The translations under genes were made by a program, and so were the position numbers. Positions 14,823-17,666 of a stretch of DNA of 17,666 nt are shown here, one piece after another. The notes under the pieces were generated by a model, which ran no database searches, was not told the origin of the DNA, and saw nothing but the letters and a program-made list of their open reading frames with translations. The first letter of the stretch is position 1. The number at the start of each line of letters is the position of its first letter. Origin of the DNA: Alphaproteobacteria bacterium (GTDB lineage: Bacteria; Pseudomonadota; Alphaproteobacteria; Paracaedibacterales; CAITNM01); the NCBI GenBank assembly GCA_947499175.1, contig CANMNU010000013.1, positions 1-17,666 of the forward strand, written 5' to 3'.

Positions 14823-14851
14823 TTGACAAACAAGTAACTAAACCATATATA
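14823..14851 (+). promoter_or_regulatory. Sigma70-type promoter for the exported Tgl-like gene
   Basis: A perfect TTGACA (14823-14828) is followed after exactly 17 bp by TATATA (14846-14851). The predicted start near 14858 leaves a leader of about 25 nt with AGGAAG (14871-14876) placed 7 bp before the ATG at 14884. This is the best promoter seen in the window. Confidence 0.65.
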
Positions 14852-14883
14852 CATATCATGTAATTTATTTAGGAAGTTTTATT

Positions 14884-15423
14884 ATGAAAAAAATTATTTT
14901 AACTTTGTGCGCAGTTTTAGCATTGGGTGGGGTAAATGCGATGGAAAAAGTAGAACAGACTTACTTTCCTGCGAGCGAGGAAGAAGTACGCAAATCAATG
15001 CAATCGCAAGAAGCATTAGATCAATTTGTTGCAGAAAGAGCCGTATATTATTATGCAGGGCTAAATTCAAGATTTCGCTACCCTAAACATGATGAACCAC
15101 TGGATACACCTTCAAAATTTTGGCAAAATTCTAAAGAAATTATTTCAGATGATTCTAATAGTAATTTAAAAGGATTTTCTCACAAATTATCAACAATTTC
15201 TGGAACAATTAGTTCAGAGGCGTTAATTGATTTATTTAACCAAGGTGGTGTAATTGAATGCAGAATAGCTGTGCAATTAGTGAAAAACTTAATTTTGTTA
15301 GATATTTTAGGCGCAGAAAATTTTAACATATTAAGAGACGAATTGTCTTTGCCAAGTAACTGTGACTTTACAATAGGCGAAGCCAGGGCATGCCACAACT
15401 ACCTGGAGAGTTTGGCTATATAG
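14884..15423 (+). pseudogene. Exported Tgl-like protein, N-terminal part (frameshifted)
   Basis: A 179-residue frame beginning with a clear Sec signal peptide (MKKIILTLCAVLALGGVNAM). After a polar region it contains GGVIECRIAVQLVKNLILLD and ILGAENFN, which resemble the segment around the active-site cysteine of Bacillus protein-glutamine gamma-glutamyltransferase Tgl (recalled as FECATAIVIIYYLALIDTIGEDKFN). E125-C126 would be the Glu-Cys pair. The frame stops at 15423, while the rest of the Tgl-like domain continues in another frame from about 15390. One missing base would join them, for example in the GGG at 15386-15388. A strong promoter and AGGAAG ribosome binding site serve it. If not mutated, the piece could be a separate short secreted protein. 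The Tgl relationship is from memory and tentative. Confidence 0.6.
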
Positions 15424-16532
15424 CTAATATTGAGCATTATAAGGAGATACACCCTAAGGGAATAGCAAATGGGCAAAATGTGTTTTGTGTTGGGCCAAAT
15501 AGTTATGTTGGGTTTGGTCAGTTTTTTACAGTGCGAAAATCAGCAGAAGAAATTATTGAAGACCTTTACAAAGAGACACATAAACCAATTGTTGGTGATG
15601 AACAATCACCATTTTCACCTTTCGTGAAAAATATGCAAAAAGTTTATGGAAACCTAGAATATTGGAGTGAAAAAAGAAATGAACATCAAGCTAAATATTT
15701 TTCTTATAAGTTTGATGTTGAGTTAATTGGCATGTTTCGTTCGGGAAAAGTTAATGCAATTAAACAAACCCAATGTTTAATTGGGCAGGGGCAATTAGAA
15801 AAACTGATAGCAACATTTCCAATAACTGAACCACTACCTTGCCACAAGGAATTATTCAACCAAGTGCTTGGCGATAAATCAGAAGAACAATTAAATGATA
15901 TAATAGCAGTGGCTAATAGTGTTGTAGGTGGAACAATTCACCCCTATGAGTATTATAAATTATTGTTACTAGCAGCACATTTTGGTGGTAGAGAAAATGC
16001 TCGAAACGCCTTTGCAAAAACTGATGAAAAGAACGCTGCTAGTATAGCAAGGGCTGATGGTTTAGGCCTGTATCGTGATTCAGGATCCTTCCAAATAATC
16101 AATAGTTTGACGCTTTTTACGTCAGGATCTATCGAATTGAAAGTTGTTACACAGGAAGATCTGAAACGATTAAATGAAAAAAATTCAAAGCGAGCAACGC
16201 TAGTACCAGAAAATGAGTTTCCATCACTAAGCAATACAATAATTAGTACAATGTGTTTTGCATATGACTTACCGGAAATGCAAAATTTGGTGGATGAATT
16301 ACTTAGCACTTTCCGGCTAAAAAATAGGCACCTAATTGATCCATTGCAAGACCACAGGTTTTTAGAACACCAAACCATAGAAGCTAATTTGGAACCACGA
16401 AACCAGGTTCAAAAATTAGCAGTATTGCCTCAAATTGATAGGAAAAAACCATCAGGATTAATGGTGTACATTGCAGAACTTATGCGAGGACCAATAAAAG
16501 CATCTGTTTATAGTATTTTTAGGAAAAATTGA
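15390..16532 (+). pseudogene. Exported Tgl-like protein, C-terminal part (frameshifted)
   Basis: A 380-residue frame with no signal peptide and no good ribosome binding site at its ATG (15390), overlapping the previous frame by 34 bp. Its beginning continues the Tgl-like domain: LPGEFGYIANIEHY, then NGQNVFCVGPNSYVGFGQF and SAEEIIEDL, comparable to GENVILLGEDKYFAHGLG and KQIIDKL in Bacillus Tgl. The Glu and His of that region appear as Q29 and F42, so catalysis may be lost or rely on the upstream Glu-Cys pair. The remaining 300 residues, up to KASVYSIFRKN, resemble nothing I know. With the upstream piece the intact protein would have about 549 residues and be exported. It ends 19 bp from the convergent mutL stop. 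Confidence 0.55.
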
Positions 16533-16551
16533 AAATATTATGATTAAACAC

Positions 16552-17666
16552 CTAGGTGCGCTCAAACAATTGTGCCAAAGATTTTTTGTCTAATTTAACA
16601 AAAGTTGGGCGGCCATGGTTGCATTGGGCTGATTTAGGTGTTTCTTCCATTTGGCGTAGTAAAGCATTCATTTCGGCTAGGCTTAATGAGCGGCCAGCAC
16701 GAATGCTGTTGTTACAAGCTTTACTTGCGAGCTTTTCCCAAATAATTTCTTGGGCACTTAAGCCTTCGCCTATGCATTTAATATCGTCCAAAACATCTTT
16801 TATAAATTCAGCTGAACCTTGATTTTGACAGGCTATTGGGGTTGAATGCACTACCAAAGTTTGAGTTGAATAAACTTCAATTACAAAGCCGATTGATTGA
16901 AAAATTTCCTGATTGTTTTTAAACAATAAGCAGTCTGATTCGCTAAGTTCAATAAATTCAGGATTCATTAAGACTTGAGATGGTAGTTTGCCTTTATTGT
17001 GGTATTGAGATTTTAGTTCTTCATAAACAACACGTTCGTGGGCGGCATGTTGGTCAATTAGCAATAGTGCATCGCTCGTTTGCGCAATAATAAATGTTTC
17101 AAATACTTGGGCTTTGGCAAGCCCCATTGGATAATCTTCTGGTTTTGTTGGGTCTTGCTGATTTAAGGTTGCAACGTATGCGGGCTCAACAAAAGCAGCA
17201 ATTGGTTGTGGTTTAGCGCAAGGGTAAGTGTCTTTTAAAATTAGCTTATGGTAATAGGAGACGTTACTGAAGGACGGTGATGAAGCTTTTGAGGCAATAT
17301 TAGACATTGCACTAAAAGAATCAAGCGTGGCGCTACTCATTTGTGGTGATGAGGAATGTTGTGCGCCTTGTAATGATTGCTTTACACCTTGAATTAAAAA
17401 GCTGCGCACAAATTGCGTATCACGAAAGCGAACTTCAGTTTTTGCTGGGTGTACATTTACATCTACTTCACGGCTATCTAAATTAAAGAATAAGACAGCC
17501 ATTGGGTGGCGGCCGTTCATTAACACGTCTTGATAGGCAACCCTTAAAATACCAGCAACATTACGGTCTTTGACCCAACGGTTATTAACGTAGATATACT
17601 GGTCATTGGCTTGTGACCTTGAATAAGTTGGCAAGCTTACTAAACCCTCAACCCGGTAGCCATTAC
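16552..17666 (-). CDS. mutL: DNA mismatch repair protein MutL (partial)
   Basis: The C-terminal two-thirds of MutL; the frame is still open at the window edge (NGYRVEGLVSLPTYSRSQ...), so the ATPase N-terminus lies beyond it. MutL couples MutS mismatch recognition to strand incision. Visible here are the end of the GHKL/transducer region (YIYVNNRWVKDR, NGRHPMAVLFFNLDSREVDVNVHPAKTEVRFRD), a Ser-rich linker, and the dimerisation/endonuclease domain starting at LGLAKAQVFETFIIAQ. The metal-binding endonuclease motif DQHAAHERVVYE (about 17055-17020) and CNHGRPTFVKL are intact, as expected in bacteria without MutH. Convergent with the broken exported gene. Confidence 0.95.
   Translation of the reverse strand, partial: NGYRVEGLVSLPTYSRSQANDQYIYVNNRWVKDRNVAGILRVAYQDVLMNGRHPMAVLFFNLDSREVDVNVHPAKTEVRFRDTQFVRSFLIQGVKQSLQGAQHSSSPQMSSATLDSFSAMSNIASKASSPSFSNVSYYHKLILKDTYPCAKPQPIAAFVEPAYVATLNQQDPTKPEDYPMGLAKAQVFETFIIAQTSDALLLIDQHAAHERVVYEELKSQYHNKGKLPSQVLMNPEFIELSESDCLLFKNNQEIFQSIGFVIEVYSTQTLVVHSTPIACQNQGSAEFIKDVLDDIKCIGEGLSAQEIIWEKLASKACNNSIRAGRSLSLAEMNALLRQMEETPKSAQCNHGRPTFVKLDKKSLAQLFERT

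Noticed and set aside
15360..15423. Programmed -1 frameshift in the Tgl-like gene
   Set aside because: No X-XXY-YYZ slippery heptamer and no obvious downstream pseudoknot are seen; a one-base loss or sequencing error is simpler.
15953..16378. 141-codon minus-strand frame inside the C-terminal Tgl-like piece
   Set aside because: Antisense shadow, Ser/Phe-rich with no motif or ribosome binding site.

Overview
The window looks like a piece of an AT-rich alphaproteobacterial chromosome, probably from a host-associated lineage such as the Holosporales-type symbionts of protists. The placement rests on the LptD and NusB sequences: LptD carries YFSHPDPKVKQKSGFL, and NusB ends in VINEYVEVSKGFLDKKDVGFIHSVLD, both of alphaproteobacterial type. 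Low GC, a degraded riboflavin gene, gene remnants, dispersed palindromic repeats and a broken exported protein gene fit a shrinking, host-dependent genome. The order-level placement is inference.

Layout. Positions 1-1046 hold no intact gene. They contain a 102-bp direct repeat (70-171 and 807-908) bracketing about 2.2 tandem copies of a 219-bp unit, then a decayed 3' remnant of a porin gene (934-1013). Next comes a plus-strand HEPN/MNT toxin-antitoxin pair (hepT-mntA, 1047-1787). An intact porin (minus) and a PhaB/FabG-like reductase (minus) follow. The reductase is divergent from lptD (plus), with three GGCAATAT direct repeats between them. lptD meets the ribH-like/nusB pair (minus) tail to tail with a 14-bp overlap. 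A palindromic repeat element (7634-7720) separates ribH from the mevalonate operon.

The mevalonate operon (minus, about 12859 to 7769) reads HMG-CoA reductase - mevalonate kinase - phosphomevalonate kinase - diphosphomevalonate decarboxylase - HMG-CoA synthase. Together these convert acetyl-CoA plus acetoacetyl-CoA to isopentenyl diphosphate; the thiolase and an IPP isomerase are not in the window. The first four genes overlap (4, 4 and 8 bp), so they are probably translationally coupled. Reductase homology continues upstream of every ATG/GTG/TTG, and the best start is an AUU codon behind a good Shine-Dalgarno.

Divergent from the operon is an unusual class I SAM methyltransferase with an export signal. 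It is followed by a DUF924 protein and by a secreted protein split by a frameshift inside a domain that resembles Bacillus-type transglutaminase (Tgl). The window ends inside mutL (minus strand, N-terminal part missing).

The items most worth attention are: the complete mevalonate operon in an alphaproteobacterial background and its AUU start; the frameshifted Tgl-like exported protein; the exported methyltransferase; the RibH-like protein lacking its catalytic motif; the TA module flanked by porin remnant and porin; and the repeat block with a palindromic element whose copies show compensatory stem changes.
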